A stretch of DNA of 64,000 nt from Shinella sp. UYSO24 (lineage in GTDB: Bacteria > Pseudomonadota > Alphaproteobacteria > Rhizobiales > Rhizobiaceae). Both the position numbers and the translations under genes were made by a program. Under the pieces are notes generated by a model. The model did not search any database. It saw only the letters and a list, made by a program, of their open reading frames with translations, and was not told the DNA's origin. Position 1 is the stretch's first letter, and each line of letters begins with the position of its first letter. Of this stretch, positions 45,965 to 55,120 are shown piece by piece. The stretch is from NCBI GenBank assembly GCA_902167985.1, contig CABHNZ010000010.1, forward strand, positions 124,001-188,000, given 5' to 3'.

Positions 45965-46606
45965 TCAGGCGCCTGATTCTGGAACCAGAATACCCTGCTC
46001 GATTGCCTCGGCGATCAGCGTCTTGCAGAGATCGCCAAGGCTGTCGGATGCGAGCGCGATGGGGGCCGTGCGGCGTTCCACATCGGCGGATGTGACGCCT
46101 TTGGTGTTCCAGGTGCCGCCTTCGGTAAAGAAGTTATGCAGGGTCGGCTGCAGCCGGTCCATGGCATTGGCAAAGCGGGCCTCAGGCGTGGCCTTCAGCT
46201 CGAATTCGTCCCAGAGGGCGCGGAATTCCTGTGCCTGATCGTCGGGCAGGATGGCGAATATGCGGTCCGCAGCCTTCATCTCGCGTTCTGCCTGGCTGGC
46301 ACGGGCGAGATGATCATAGGCAAACGTGTCGCCCGCATCGATCTCGACAATGTCGTGGATCAGCAGCATTGCGATGACGTGCTGAAGATTGACCGGCTCG
46401 CGGGAATGTTCCGAAAGAACCATGGCCATCAAGGCGAGTTGCCAGGTGTGTTCGGCATCGTTCTCGACGCGGGAACGATCGAGAAGCGGTGTCCTGCGCA
46501 GAACCGTCTTCAGCTTTTCGACCTCGAGGATAAAGGCCAGCTGTTGCAGGAGGCGATGGTTGGGGGAGAGGCTTTCGAGTGCGTCTGCGGTGATGGCTTG
46601 CGGCAT
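45965..46606 (-). CDS. HD-domain hydrolase, YfbR/HDDC2-like 5'-nucleotidase
   Basis: A 213-residue HD-domain protein. The metal motif is split as usual: the His in ENDAEHTWQLA, the HD pair in LLIHDIVEIDAGDTFAYD, and a later Asp in ANAMDRLQP. This matches the YfbR/HDDC2 class, which dephosphorylates deoxyribonucleoside 5'-monophosphates. It stands alone, converging on the LysR gene, with no operon partner that refines its role. Confidence 0.85.
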   Translation of the reverse strand: MPQAITADALESLSPNHRLLQQLAFILEVEKLKTVLRRTPLLDRSRVENDAEHTWQLALMAMVLSEHSREPVNLQHVIAMLLIHDIVEIDAGDTFAYDHLARASQAEREMKAADRIFAILPDDQAQEFRALWDEFELKATPEARFANAMDRLQPTLHNFFTEGGTWNTKGVTSADVERRTAPIALASDSLGDLCKTLIAEAIEQGILVPESGA

Positions 46607-46902
46607 GTCAGGCCATTCCGGCTTTCTGTTTGATAGGGCCTTTCCGGATCATCACATGCGCGCCTTTCTTGATGTTGACGAGCCATGGAGGACACGGAGC
46701 GTCCGGGGCCCTTCATGCAGGAGACAGGCGCGGATCATGGTTCACCGCCGGGAAGATCACAAGCCCTTGCCCGCGGCACGTCGGCATTGGCGTCAACCCG
46801 GGCACGCGGTCGTTGCGCTTCGGGTTGTCCGATGTCGGCCATCGAGCGCTTCATCTTTCAGGATGGCCGGCAGGTCAGGGGCCAAGTCGACAGACGGCGG
46901 CA
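46607..46902. other. Gap without a supported gene
   Basis: About 296 bases separate the HD-domain gene from the antiporter stop. Open frames exist on both strands but show no recognisable domain, biased composition or ribosome site. I see no feature to report here beyond the promoter that the HD gene must have. Confidence 0.35.
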
Positions 46903-48486
46903 TTACGCCTTTGCTGAAATCGCGCTCAATTCTTCCAGATCGAGATCGCGTTCGAGTTCTCGCAGGGTCTCGTCGTCGATCTTTCCGGCGCGATGCAGGC
47001 GGATGAGCTCTTGCCTCCCGATGGCGACCGCCTCCAGAACCACGTCGAAATGGGCATGCAGCATCGGCATGAAATCCTGCGTCCGCTCTGCGTAGTTCAC
47101 AATCGCCTTCGCCCGTTGCTCGTATTTGTTGAGAAGCTGGGGGTGGATCAGCTCGCCGGCCTCGTCAAAGGCGAGCTCTCGAACCCTGGCGAACTGCACC
47201 TGCGCCATCGCCGCCTCGGCCTCGCTCATCGTCATCGGCGGCCGATCGGATTGGGTGTCCCCAAGGCCTGCCCAGGCGATCACGGCACCGAGCGTCGTGC
47301 CCTGCACCAGCACCGTTCCCAGAATAACCGCGAAGGAAACGATCAGGATGAAGTCTCGGCCCGGAAAGTCTTCAGGCAAGCTGAGGGCAAGTGCCAGCGT
47401 GACCACGCCGCGGATGCCCGCCCAGCCCAGAACGGTTGCGCCGCCGACGCCCAGCGGGACGGTTCGCGCAAGTCCCGATGCATGCGCCACCCGTATGACG
47501 AGGTCCGAGCCGAAGACCCAGACGAAGCGCGCTACCACAAGGGTGATAAGGATCGCCAGAGCTGGAAGGGACATGGTCTCCAGAAGGGCACCAAAGCCGC
47601 CGCCACGCTCGACGACGTCACGCAGCGACAGGCCGATGAGGATGAAGACCATCGCCTCCATCAGGAAGACGACGACCGTCCAGAAGGACGTGCCACGCAT
47701 GCGCGTGGCGGCCGACATGACCGTGTGCTGGTGCCAGGATGCGATCAGGCCTGCCGTCACCGTTGCAATGACCCCGGAGACGTGGAGCTGTTCGCCGGCA
47801 AGATAGGCGATCCAGCAGAGCAATGTCGTGGCGGCGATCATCAGATAGTCGTCGCCAAGTTTGCGCACGAGTTTGACCCAGGCGAAACCGACGATGAGGC
47901 CTACGACTGCACCACCGATCGCCAGAAGGAAGAACGTGCCGATTGCGCCTGCCGCACTGAACGAGCCCGTCACCGCAGCGGCGACGGCGAAGCGAAACAG
48001 GACCAGCCCGCTGGCATCGTTGAGAAGGCTTTCGCCTTCCAGCAGGATCTGCAGGCGGCGGGGCAGGTGGACACGCTCAAGCACGGCACGAGCCGACACG
48101 GCGTCAGGCGGCGAAACGATGGCGCCAAGCGCCGCGCAGGCGGCCCAGGGCAAACCCGGCATCAGCAGATGCGTGACCACGGCGACCACGATCGTCGTGA
48201 AGAGCACGGTACCGACGGCAAGAAGCGCGATGCCGATCATGTGCCGTTTCAGCCTGTCTACCGCAATCGACCATGCCCCATCGAAGAGAAGCGGCGGCAG
48301 GAAGATCACCAGCACCAGTTCCGGATCGACGGTGATTGCAGGCAGGCCCGGAATGAAGGCCAGGCTGGCGCCGCCGGCCAGAAGCGCTACCGAGGGAGGC
48401 AGCCGCAATCGGTGGGCCATGTAGTGAAGTGCGATGATGGCCAGGAACATGACGATCACCAGTTCGAAAAGATGAGTGCCTTCCAT
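46903..48486 (-). CDS. Na+/H+ antiporter, CPA1 (NhaP-type)
   Basis: A 527-residue inner-membrane cation:proton antiporter with about 12 hydrophobic segments. The CPA1 motifs are clear: FLPPLLFDGAWSI, the helix-5 GAIVSPPDAVSARAVLE and helix-6 LEGESLLNDASGLVLFR with the ion-binding Asp residues, and WAGIRGVVTLALALSLP. A cytoplasmic C-terminal tail of about 120 residues ends in a charged, coiled-coil-like stretch (IDDETLRELERDLDLEEL). The ATG at 48486 is preferred; in-frame codons at 48519 and 48540 lie upstream. It exchanges Na+ or K+ for protons in pH and salt homeostasis. Confidence 0.9.
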   Translation of the reverse strand: MEGTHLFELVIVMFLAIIALHYMAHRLRLPPSVALLAGGASLAFIPGLPAITVDPELVLVIFLPPLLFDGAWSIAVDRLKRHMIGIALLAVGTVLFTTIVVAVVTHLLMPGLPWAACAALGAIVSPPDAVSARAVLERVHLPRRLQILLEGESLLNDASGLVLFRFAVAAAVTGSFSAAGAIGTFFLLAIGGAVVGLIVGFAWVKLVRKLGDDYLMIAATTLLCWIAYLAGEQLHVSGVIATVTAGLIASWHQHTVMSAATRMRGTSFWTVVVFLMEAMVFILIGLSLRDVVERGGGFGALLETMSLPALAILITLVVARFVWVFGSDLVIRVAHASGLARTVPLGVGGATVLGWAGIRGVVTLALALSLPEDFPGRDFILIVSFAVILGTVLVQGTTLGAVIAWAGLGDTQSDRPPMTMSEAEAAMAQVQFARVRELAFDEAGELIHPQLLNKYEQRAKAIVNYAERTQDFMPMLHAHFDVVLEAVAIGRQELIRLHRAGKIDDETLRELERDLDLEELSAISAKA

Positions 48487-48619
48487 CTGTGCCACCGCCC
48501 GTGAAATCGACAGGATCATCAAATGACGGCTTTTGATCAAAAGGCAACATGGCTTCGATCTTCGGCAGTTCCGCTGCCATCCGAAACTTCAATGACAATG
48601 CGTTAGTTCGGCTTCGTCT

Positions 48620-49756
48620 TCACAGGCTATGCGCCCGATGCAGGATCATCGCGGCAGCGCCGAAGGCAACGGGATTGGCAGTTGCGACGTCGGGCAAACG
48701 GATATCCGGCTGCACGACACGCGCCTCGCCAAACGGCCTCGATCTGGAGAAATCCAGCCAGGGAAGAAGTTTCTCCCGCACCAGTTTGGGCAATGTGCCG
48801 CCTACATAGATGGCCGATGGGCCGAGCACGGCGCTCATCATGAAGCCAAGCCGAGCGGTTTCCGGCCCTGCGCGCTGGAGCCATATGTCGAGTGTGTCGC
48901 TATGGCGCTTGAGAAATTCCGACCAGACGTCCGGGCTGCGGTCGTCAGGAACTGTCCCTATCCGTTCTCTGCACCATTGCGCGAGGTCTTCAAATGATGG
49001 GCGGGACAGGCCGCGGGCGCGTAGCGCGCCAATTTCACCGGCGTTGCCGATATGGCCGCGGTAAAGCTCCCCATCGATCATGATGCCGCTGCCGATACCC
49101 TCGGAGAGATAGAGATAGGCGAAATTTGCGTCGCCCTTCTTGTTGCCGAGCGCCATCTCACCCATTGCGGCTGCATTGGCATCGTTTTCGATCAGGACCG
49201 GGCAATCGAGGAGACGGGAGAGCGATCCGGAAAGGTCGGCACCTGACCAGGAGACGATCTCCTCTGCCAGATCCAGCGAGACGGTCTCCTTGCTGAAACG
49301 TGTTGGCATGGCAAGGCCGGCGCCAAGGACGGCTGGCCTGCTGATCGAGGTCTGCGAAAGCAGCGTTTCGCTGGCTTGCGCAATCACTGCCCCCACCTCT
49401 GAAAAGGCATGATAGGAGCCATGCATCTGCAAATCGCCGATTATGGTTCCGCAGAAGTCGAGAAGCGTCAGCGTGATAGAATGACGATTGGCATGGATGC
49501 CGAACGCATAGCCGGCCGAAGGGGTGAGGACCAGATCCACAGGCGGTGCGCCCCGGCCTCCCTGCCGACGGGCGCCCTCCGAGATCAGGCCCCGCTGCAG
49601 AAGATCACGGGTCATCATGCTCGCGGCCGCAGGCGTGATGCCGCACAGATCCGCAATCGCAGTCCTCGGTGCCGGACCGTTGCGGCGCAGATATCTGAGC
49701 GCGGCCGCTTGTGAACTGCCAAGGCCGCTCAATGCGTGATCAGTCCGTCTCGGCAA
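48620..49756 (-). CDS. ROK-family transcriptional regulator
   Basis: A 378-residue ROK protein. The N-terminal winged helix (ALRYLRRNGPAPRTAIADLC, ITPAAASMMTRDLL) is joined to a sugar-kinase-like domain with the ROK signature region IENDANAAAMGEMALGNK and SEGIGSGIMIDGELYRGHIGNAGEIG. The zinc-binding CxCGxxGC motif of many ROK proteins is replaced here (GLSRPSFEDLAQWC), suggesting a regulator without kinase activity. It is divergent from the ABC/GDPD operon at 49850; the dyad at 49805 lies between them. Confidence 0.88.
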   Translation of the reverse strand: MPRRTDHALSGLGSSQAAALRYLRRNGPAPRTAIADLCGITPAAASMMTRDLLQRGLISEGARRQGGRGAPPVDLVLTPSAGYAFGIHANRHSITLTLLDFCGTIIGDLQMHGSYHAFSEVGAVIAQASETLLSQTSISRPAVLGAGLAMPTRFSKETVSLDLAEEIVSWSGADLSGSLSRLLDCPVLIENDANAAAMGEMALGNKKGDANFAYLYLSEGIGSGIMIDGELYRGHIGNAGEIGALRARGLSRPSFEDLAQWCRERIGTVPDDRSPDVWSEFLKRHSDTLDIWLQRAGPETARLGFMMSAVLGPSAIYVGGTLPKLVREKLLPWLDFSRSRPFGEARVVQPDIRLPDVATANPVAFGAAAMILHRAHSL

Positions 49757-49804
49757 TGCGCATCCTCCACAGTGACATCAGCCGAAATGTCATAGAGCTG
49801 TTAC

Positions 49805-49817
49805 TTAAGCAACTTAA
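49805..49817. promoter_or_regulatory. Dyad in ROK-ABC divergent promoter
   Basis: TTAAG-CAA-CTTAA is a perfect 13-base dyad, 33 bases before the binding-protein start and 49 bases from the ROK start. It is the likely ROK operator. Ten bases of its reverse complement (TTAAGTTGCT) recur at 42650-42659 near the sugar-ABC promoter. Confidence 0.5.
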
Positions 49818-49849
49818 TTAAATAAAAATCATCAATCGGACCGATCGCC

Positions 49850-51222
49850 ATGACCAAGTCTCTTTCCCTCCTCGCCACGGCGGCGATATCTGCCCTCATC
49901 GCCGGTGCAGCGCATGCCGAAGACATCAAGATCAAGCTCTCGACGCTTGCCGATCGCACTGCACCGGGCCGCATCACCAATATCGAGGCTGCCGCCGAGA
50001 TCATGAACAGGCAGTTCAAGGCCGCCGGCGTCGACAAGCATATCGTCATCGAGCCGCTGAACAGCACCGTGAAGGGCTGGGACGATCTGGCTCTGGAAAA
50101 CCTCAAGGCTTTCTCCGTCGGCCAGGGGCCTGATATCTACGTCGTCCCGCATGAGTGGATCGGCAAGTTCGCCCAGGACGGTGATGCCATGGCAATGGAC
50201 GACAGGATCGCCGCGAGCCCGTGGGTTTATGGTGACATTCTGCCGGTTCTGTGGAGTGCCGCGAAAAGCACCGATGGCAAGATCTATGGCATCCCACAGG
50301 ATGCGGAGATCCGCATGTTCTTCTACAACAAGGACATGCTGCGCAAGATCGGCAAGGACGAGGCCTTTATCGAAAGCCTGCCGGCCAAGGTCGAGGCGGG
50401 TGAATTCACGCTCGACGACCTGACCGCGCTTTCCAAGGAAGTCGTCGACGGCAAGGCCGCCCAGTACGGCATGCTGCATCGTCCGAATGTCGGCATCGAT
50501 TACCTGATGGTCTTCCAGTCCTATGGCGTGAAGTTCATGGACGAGAAAACCGGCAAGCTGGTCTTCCCCAAGGCCGAGATGACCAAGGCACTCGGCTGGT
50601 ACGAGCGCAATGCCAAGCAGGGTGTGACGCCGGTCGACAATACCGCCATGAGCTGGGACGCCATTCAGGGCGCCTTCAAGCAGGAAAAGGCCTTCGTCTT
50701 CCATCAGGCGTCTGGGCCGTGGCCTGGCAGGTCGGCAATGCCAATGGCGCGACCTGGCCAACGGACAGGCAAGGCTATTTCCACAAGATCGGCTGGATCC
50801 CGGCGCCTGCCGCGGAAAAGGGTGGAAAGCCGGTCAACCTCTCGCATCCGCTGCTCTATACAGTGAACCCGAAGGGCAAGAATGCCGAAATCGCCGCCGA
50901 TCTCGTGGCGCTTGCGACCCTGCCGTATTTCAACAACGAGCATGCCGTGACCTCCTATCATACGGCAATCAGCAATGCGCAGACGGCCATGCCGAAATAC
51001 AAGGACAACTGGGTCCTGTCGGCGGCCTCGCCGATGATGGCGCATGCCCAGTTCGTTCCGAACCACACCCAGTTCGGCAGCTATAACAAGGTTCTGTTCA
51101 ACGGCCTTCAGGCTGTCGAGACCGGCAAGATGACGGCCGCCCAGGCGGTGGACTTCATCGCCGACGAACTTGAGCTGCAGTTCGGTGGCGACATCGAAAT
51201 CCGCGACACGGCCAGCAACTGA
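49850..51222 (+). CDS. ABC transporter substrate-binding protein, family 1 (MalE/UgpB-like; frameshift near 50706)
   Basis: A periplasmic family 1 binding protein of about 457 residues after one G is restored near 50706 (GGG read as GG), which gives FHQGVWAVAWQVG. The signal peptide ends in AHAED. Other family features are GPDIYVVPHEWIGKFAQDG, YGIPQDAEIRMFFYNKDMLRK and a C-terminal helical region. It is the first gene of an operon with two permeases, an ATPase, a GDPD and a metallophosphoesterase, so a glycerophosphodiester or similar phosphorylated ligand is likely (inference). Confidence 0.88.
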
Positions 51223-51290
51223 CAGCCGACGCACAACGAGCCGCCCGTCAGTCTGGTCGGGCGGCCTCACCGTTTTCCGGATTACGCACA

Positions 51291-52202
51291 ATGTCTGAAT
51301 TCCAGCGACGGGCACGCCGCCCGGCAAGGCCGATGCTCTATCTGGCGCCGGCGATCGCGCTCCTGTCGATCTTCTTTCTCGGGCCGATCATCGTCAACGC
51401 TGTCATCGCATTCACCGATATGGGCGCCAATCTGCGCGTCGGCACGTTCACGCTCATCAATTTCGAACGGATCGTCCAGCGGGATGCGCGCATTCCCATG
51501 GTGCTGATGACGACGCTCGTCTATGTGACCGCGACGCTGTTCCTCTTCAATGTCGGGCTTGGTGCGCTTCTGGCGATCACGTCGACCGCGATCCCGAACA
51601 GGCTCGGCAATTTCTTCCGTGGCCTTTGGCTCCTGCCGCGCATGAGCCCTGCGGTGCTCTACGGCATTCTGTGGATCTGGATCGCCGATCCGACGCCATC
51701 CGGGATGCTCAACCAGGTCACAGGCCTCTTCGACCTGCCGGCCGTCAACCTGCGCAATGATTATCCGTTGCTGCTGGTCATCCTGGCGAACGGCATCGTC
51801 GGCGCATCCTTCGCCATGGTCATCCTCACCTCGTCGATCCGCTCCATTCCCTCGCATCTTGCCAATGCGGCGCGGGTCGATGGTGCGAGCGAATGGGGCG
51901 TGTTGCGCCATGTCGTGGTTCCCGCCCTGTCGCAGCCGATCCGGTTCATCACGATCTATCAGGCGCTCTCCCTGATGACGACCTACGAATATATCCTGCT
52001 GATCACCGGTGGCGGCCCCGTCTACGATTCCACCCCTTACGCGCTCTATATCTATCGCCGCGCCTTCGAAAACGGCGCCTATGCCTATGGCGCGGCCCTG
52101 GCGCTCGGCCTGATGGCCATCGGCGTTGCCTTCACGCTCATCCAGTGGCGTCTCACCAACATGCGCTCCACGTTTGCCGCGCCCAAGATCGAGGTATTGT
52201 GA
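51291..52202 (+). CDS. ABC transporter permease (MalF/UgpA-like)
   Basis: A 303-residue permease with about six membrane segments starting with PMLYLAPAIALLSIFFLGPII. The coupling loop is in NAARVDGASEWGVLRHVVVPALSQP. Its stop overlaps the next permease by one base. No clear ribosome site precedes the ATG at 51291, so translation may depend on the upstream gene. Confidence 0.92.
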   Translation: MSEFQRRARRPARPMLYLAPAIALLSIFFLGPIIVNAVIAFTDMGANLRVGTFTLINFERIVQRDARIPMVLMTTLVYVTATLFLFNVGLGALLAITSTAIPNRLGNFFRGLWLLPRMSPAVLYGILWIWIADPTPSGMLNQVTGLFDLPAVNLRNDYPLLLVILANGIVGASFAMVILTSSIRSIPSHLANAARVDGASEWGVLRHVVVPALSQPIRFITIYQALSLMTTYEYILLITGGGPVYDSTPYALYIYRRAFENGAYAYGAALALGLMAIGVAFTLIQWRLTNMRSTFAAPKIEVL

Positions 52203-53266
52203 TGACGCCTGCTCAAACAACCGCAGCTGCCCGTCAGGATTGGATGCGGCTGGAACGACGGGGCGCGATCAACCGGGCGGGTTTCCTGTCCGCGATCATC
52301 CTCTTCCTGACCGTCGTCTCCATTCCCGTGCTTTTGCCTTACCTATGGCTTCTGGTGAAATCGCTGACGGCTTCCGACGGATCTGTCGGTCAGATGGTTC
52401 TCTGGCGCAGCAGCGCCATTGCCGGGATCGCCTATGTCGGCGCCATCTGTCTGGCGCTTTGGGCGGAGCGTTTTCGGCGCCCGGCCGCTGCCTGGGCGGC
52501 GCTGGCCGTCGTCGTGATCATTCTCGCTGCGATCTTCGTTGCGCCCTACCTGACGCTGCAGAACTACCGTTTTCTCTGGAACCGCGATATCGCCGGAACC
52601 GGCACGACACGCCTCGATCTGATGCCATCGATCTGGACGGCGCTCGGCAGTTCGCTTCTGTTTGCCATTGCACAGACGGCGATCGTCACGCTCGTCGCCA
52701 CGCCGGCGGCCTATGCCCTGTCGCGTTTTGCCTTTGCCGGGCGCGAGAATTTTCTGCGCGGCCTTCTGCTTCTGCATGCCTTCCCGGCACTGGCGCTGAC
52801 CGTCGCCATCTTCGTGCAGCTTCATTACATGGGCCTGCTCAACAGCCTGACCGGGGTCGTGCTCGTGATGAGCGCGCTCGAACTGCCATTCGCCATCTTC
52901 GTGCTCAAGGGTTTCTTCGATACCGTGCCCTGGGATATCGAAATGAGCGCCGTCACCGATGGAGCGACCCGCTCGCAGGCCTTTCGCATGGTCGTGCTGC
53001 CGCAGGTCCGCAGCGGTCTGATCGCGGTTGCGACCTTCACCTTCCTTCGAGGCTGGGAGGAATATGTCTTCGTCCAGACGCTGCTCATCGACAAGAGCCA
53101 GATGACGATGAGCCTTTACCTTTTCTTCGTTGCACAGGACAGCATGGGTGCGGATTACGGCATGATTGCCGCCGTCGGTGTCGTCTATCTCCTGCCTGTG
53201 CTGATCCTCTACACCTTCACGCAGAAGTACATCACCCAGATGAGCTTCGGCGGGATCAAGGGATAA
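52202..53266 (+). CDS. ABC transporter permease (MalG/UgpE-like)
   Basis: A 354-residue permease, longer than most MalG proteins because of extra N-terminal helices (about residues 60-120). The coupling loop is EMSAVTDGATRSQAFRMVVLPQV, and the C-terminus ITQMSFGGIKG is the usual ending of this subunit. It starts at the last base of the previous stop (TGATG). Partner of the permease at 51291. Confidence 0.92.
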   Translation: MTPAQTTAAARQDWMRLERRGAINRAGFLSAIILFLTVVSIPVLLPYLWLLVKSLTASDGSVGQMVLWRSSAIAGIAYVGAICLALWAERFRRPAAAWAALAVVVIILAAIFVAPYLTLQNYRFLWNRDIAGTGTTRLDLMPSIWTALGSSLLFAIAQTAIVTLVATPAAYALSRFAFAGRENFLRGLLLLHAFPALALTVAIFVQLHYMGLLNSLTGVVLVMSALELPFAIFVLKGFFDTVPWDIEMSAVTDGATRSQAFRMVVLPQVRSGLIAVATFTFLRGWEEYVFVQTLLIDKSQMTMSLYLFFVAQDSMGADYGMIAAVGVVYLLPVLILYTFTQKYITQMSFGGIKG

Positions 53267-53271
53267 GTGCC

Positions 53272-54384
53272 ATGGCAAAGATCACGCTCGACAATGTTAC
53301 CAAAAGCTGGGGCGAAACCCAGGTTCTCAAGCCGATGAACATGACGATCGAGGATGGCGAATTCGTCGCGATCCTCGGCCCTTCGGGCTGCGGAAAATCG
53401 ACGACGCTCTTTCTGCTTGCAGGGCTTTATGCCCCGAGCGCAGGCGAGATTGCCTTCGACGGCCATAATGTCAACCGTATCGACGCGCGCGACCGCAATG
53501 TCGGTATCGTCTTCCAGTCCTATGCGCTCTATCCCAATCTGACCGTGCGCGAGAACATCGCCTTTCCGCTTCGCTTCAAGACAATGTCGAAGCAGGAGGC
53601 GCAGCGCCGGGTGGAGGAGGCTGCCGATCTCGTGCAGATCACGGCACTCCTCGACCGCCGCCCGGCGCAATTGTCTGGCGGCCAGCAGCAGCGCGTGGCG
53701 CTTGCCCGTGCGCTGGTGAAGGAACCGAATATCCTGCTGCTCGATGAACCGCTGTCCAATCTGGATGCCACGCTTCGCATCACCATGCGGGCCGAGCTGA
53801 AAAGCATCCAGAAGCGTCTGGGCTTTACGACCCTTATCGTGACCCATGACCAGATCGAGGCGATCACCATGGCAGACCGGATCATCTGCATGAACAATGG
53901 TGAAATCGCCCAGATAGGCACTCCGGACGATCTCTATCGTCGCCCGAACGATCTCTTCGTCGCAGGTTTCATCGGCACGCCGCCGATGAACCGCGTGAAG
54001 GGCAGGGCGGCTGCGAACCGGCTGCAACTGGGCGACGTCTCTATGGATCTCAGCGCAGAGTTTGAAGGCGCCGTCACCTTCGGGCTGCGGCCGGAAGATA
54101 TAACGCTCGGCTCGCCCGAGAATGGCGGACTGTCCGGCCGGATCGTCACCGTCGAACCGATGGGGCGAGAGGTTTTCTATACGATCGATACGCCGGCGGG
54201 CGTCATTCATGCACTGGAATATGGCGAGGCGGTTCGGCATGCACCCGGCAACCCGGTCGAGCTTCAGTGCCCGCCGGAGCTGACGCTTGTCTTCGATGAC
54301 CATGGCCAGCGTGTCGCCGGCCTTCACGCCAGCATTTCACAATCCCGCAGGACCGAGGCACGCGCTCTCGAACGGGCCGTTTGA
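53272..54384 (+). CDS. ABC transporter ATP-binding protein (MalK/UgpC-like)
   Basis: A 370-residue ATPase. Walker A GPSGCGKST, signature LSGGQQQRVALARAL, Walker B ILLLDEPLSNLD and switch LIVTHDQIEAITM are intact. The C-terminal TOBE-type domain has FGLRPEDITLG and the last-strand EYGEAVRHAPGNPVEL. It energises the importer made with the permeases at 51291 and 52202. UgpC/MalK proteins can also be regulated through this C-terminal domain. Confidence 0.92.
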   Translation: MAKITLDNVTKSWGETQVLKPMNMTIEDGEFVAILGPSGCGKSTTLFLLAGLYAPSAGEIAFDGHNVNRIDARDRNVGIVFQSYALYPNLTVRENIAFPLRFKTMSKQEAQRRVEEAADLVQITALLDRRPAQLSGGQQQRVALARALVKEPNILLLDEPLSNLDATLRITMRAELKSIQKRLGFTTLIVTHDQIEAITMADRIICMNNGEIAQIGTPDDLYRRPNDLFVAGFIGTPPMNRVKGRAAANRLQLGDVSMDLSAEFEGAVTFGLRPEDITLGSPENGGLSGRIVTVEPMGREVFYTIDTPAGVIHALEYGEAVRHAPGNPVELQCPPELTLVFDDHGQRVAGLHASISQSRRTEARALERAV

Positions 54385-54397
54385 CAGGATCAGACCA

Positions 54398-55120
54398 GTG
54401 ACCAAAATCGTATCTCATCGCGGCGCCAACCACTTTGCGCCGGAAAACACCTTTGCTGCTGCCGATCTCGCGCTTCAGCACGGCGCCGACTATATCGAGC
54501 TCGATGTGCGTGAAAGCGCCGACGGCGTGCTTTACGTCCATCATGACGAAACGCTCGATCGCACGACGAACGGCACCGGCCCGATCGGCCATGCGTCCTC
54601 CGCCGAGATCGGCGCGCTTGATGCGGGAAGCTGGTTCGGTGAAGGTTTCAAGGGGGCCGTCGTGCCGCGCCTCGATGCCTATCTCGAACATCTGCGCGGT
54701 CGCGCCGGTGTCTATATCGAGCTCAAATATTGCGATCCGGCCAAGGTGGTGGCGCTTGTGCGGGATCTCGGCATGGTCCGCGACACATTCTATTTCTCGT
54801 TTTCCGAGGAGATGCGCCGCGATCTGCAGCTGATTGCGCCGGAATTCCGCAAGATGATGACGCTCAACATCGCCAAGTCGCCGTCTCTGGTCGGTGCCGT
54901 CCATCATGCATCGATCATCGAAATCTCGGTGGAGCAGATGCGGCGGCCGGGCATCATCGATGTGAGCCGCAGGGCTGGACTTGAGGTCATGGTCTATTAC
55001 GGTGGCGATGACCCGGTGATCCACCGGGAGATCGCTGATGCCGGCGTGGACTATATCAATCTCGATCGCCCGGACCTGTTCCAGGCCGCGCGGAGCGCGC
55101 TTAGCGGAGTTGCTGCCTGA
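54398..55120 (+). CDS. Glycerophosphodiester phosphodiesterase (GDPD)
   Basis: A 240-residue cytoplasmic GDPD. The catalytic core is complete: SHRGANHFAPENTFAA, YIELDVRESADGVLYVHHDETLDRTT split over two adjacent motifs (metal Glu and Asp, catalytic His), and later YIELKY and DYINLDRPD. The GTG at 54398 is chosen since the family starts at this point (V-T-K-I-V-S-H-R-G). It hydrolyses glycerophosphodiesters to glycerol 3-phosphate and an alcohol, as UgpQ does beside the Ugp importer. Its stop overlaps the next gene (ATGA). Confidence 0.92.
   Translation: MTKIVSHRGANHFAPENTFAAADLALQHGADYIELDVRESADGVLYVHHDETLDRTTNGTGPIGHASSAEIGALDAGSWFGEGFKGAVVPRLDAYLEHLRGRAGVYIELKYCDPAKVVALVRDLGMVRDTFYFSFSEEMRRDLQLIAPEFRKMMTLNIAKSPSLVGAVHHASIIEISVEQMRRPGIIDVSRRAGLEVMVYYGGDDPVIHREIADAGVDYINLDRPDLFQAARSALSGVAA

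Noticed and set aside
46607-46902. Possible small gene between the HD-domain gene and the antiporter
   Set aside because: Open frames of 60-130 codons exist, but none has a ribosome site, hydrophobic or domain pattern, or an agreed strand.
46993-48504. Plus-strand open frame of 503 codons
   Set aside because: It is the antisense shadow of the Na+/H+ antiporter; the composition (Asp, Arg, His, Gln) is unlike any protein family, and the antiporter motifs on the minus strand are complete.
53209-54327. Minus-strand open frame of 372 codons over the MalK-like gene
   Set aside because: It is the shadow of an ATPase gene whose motifs are intact on the plus strand.
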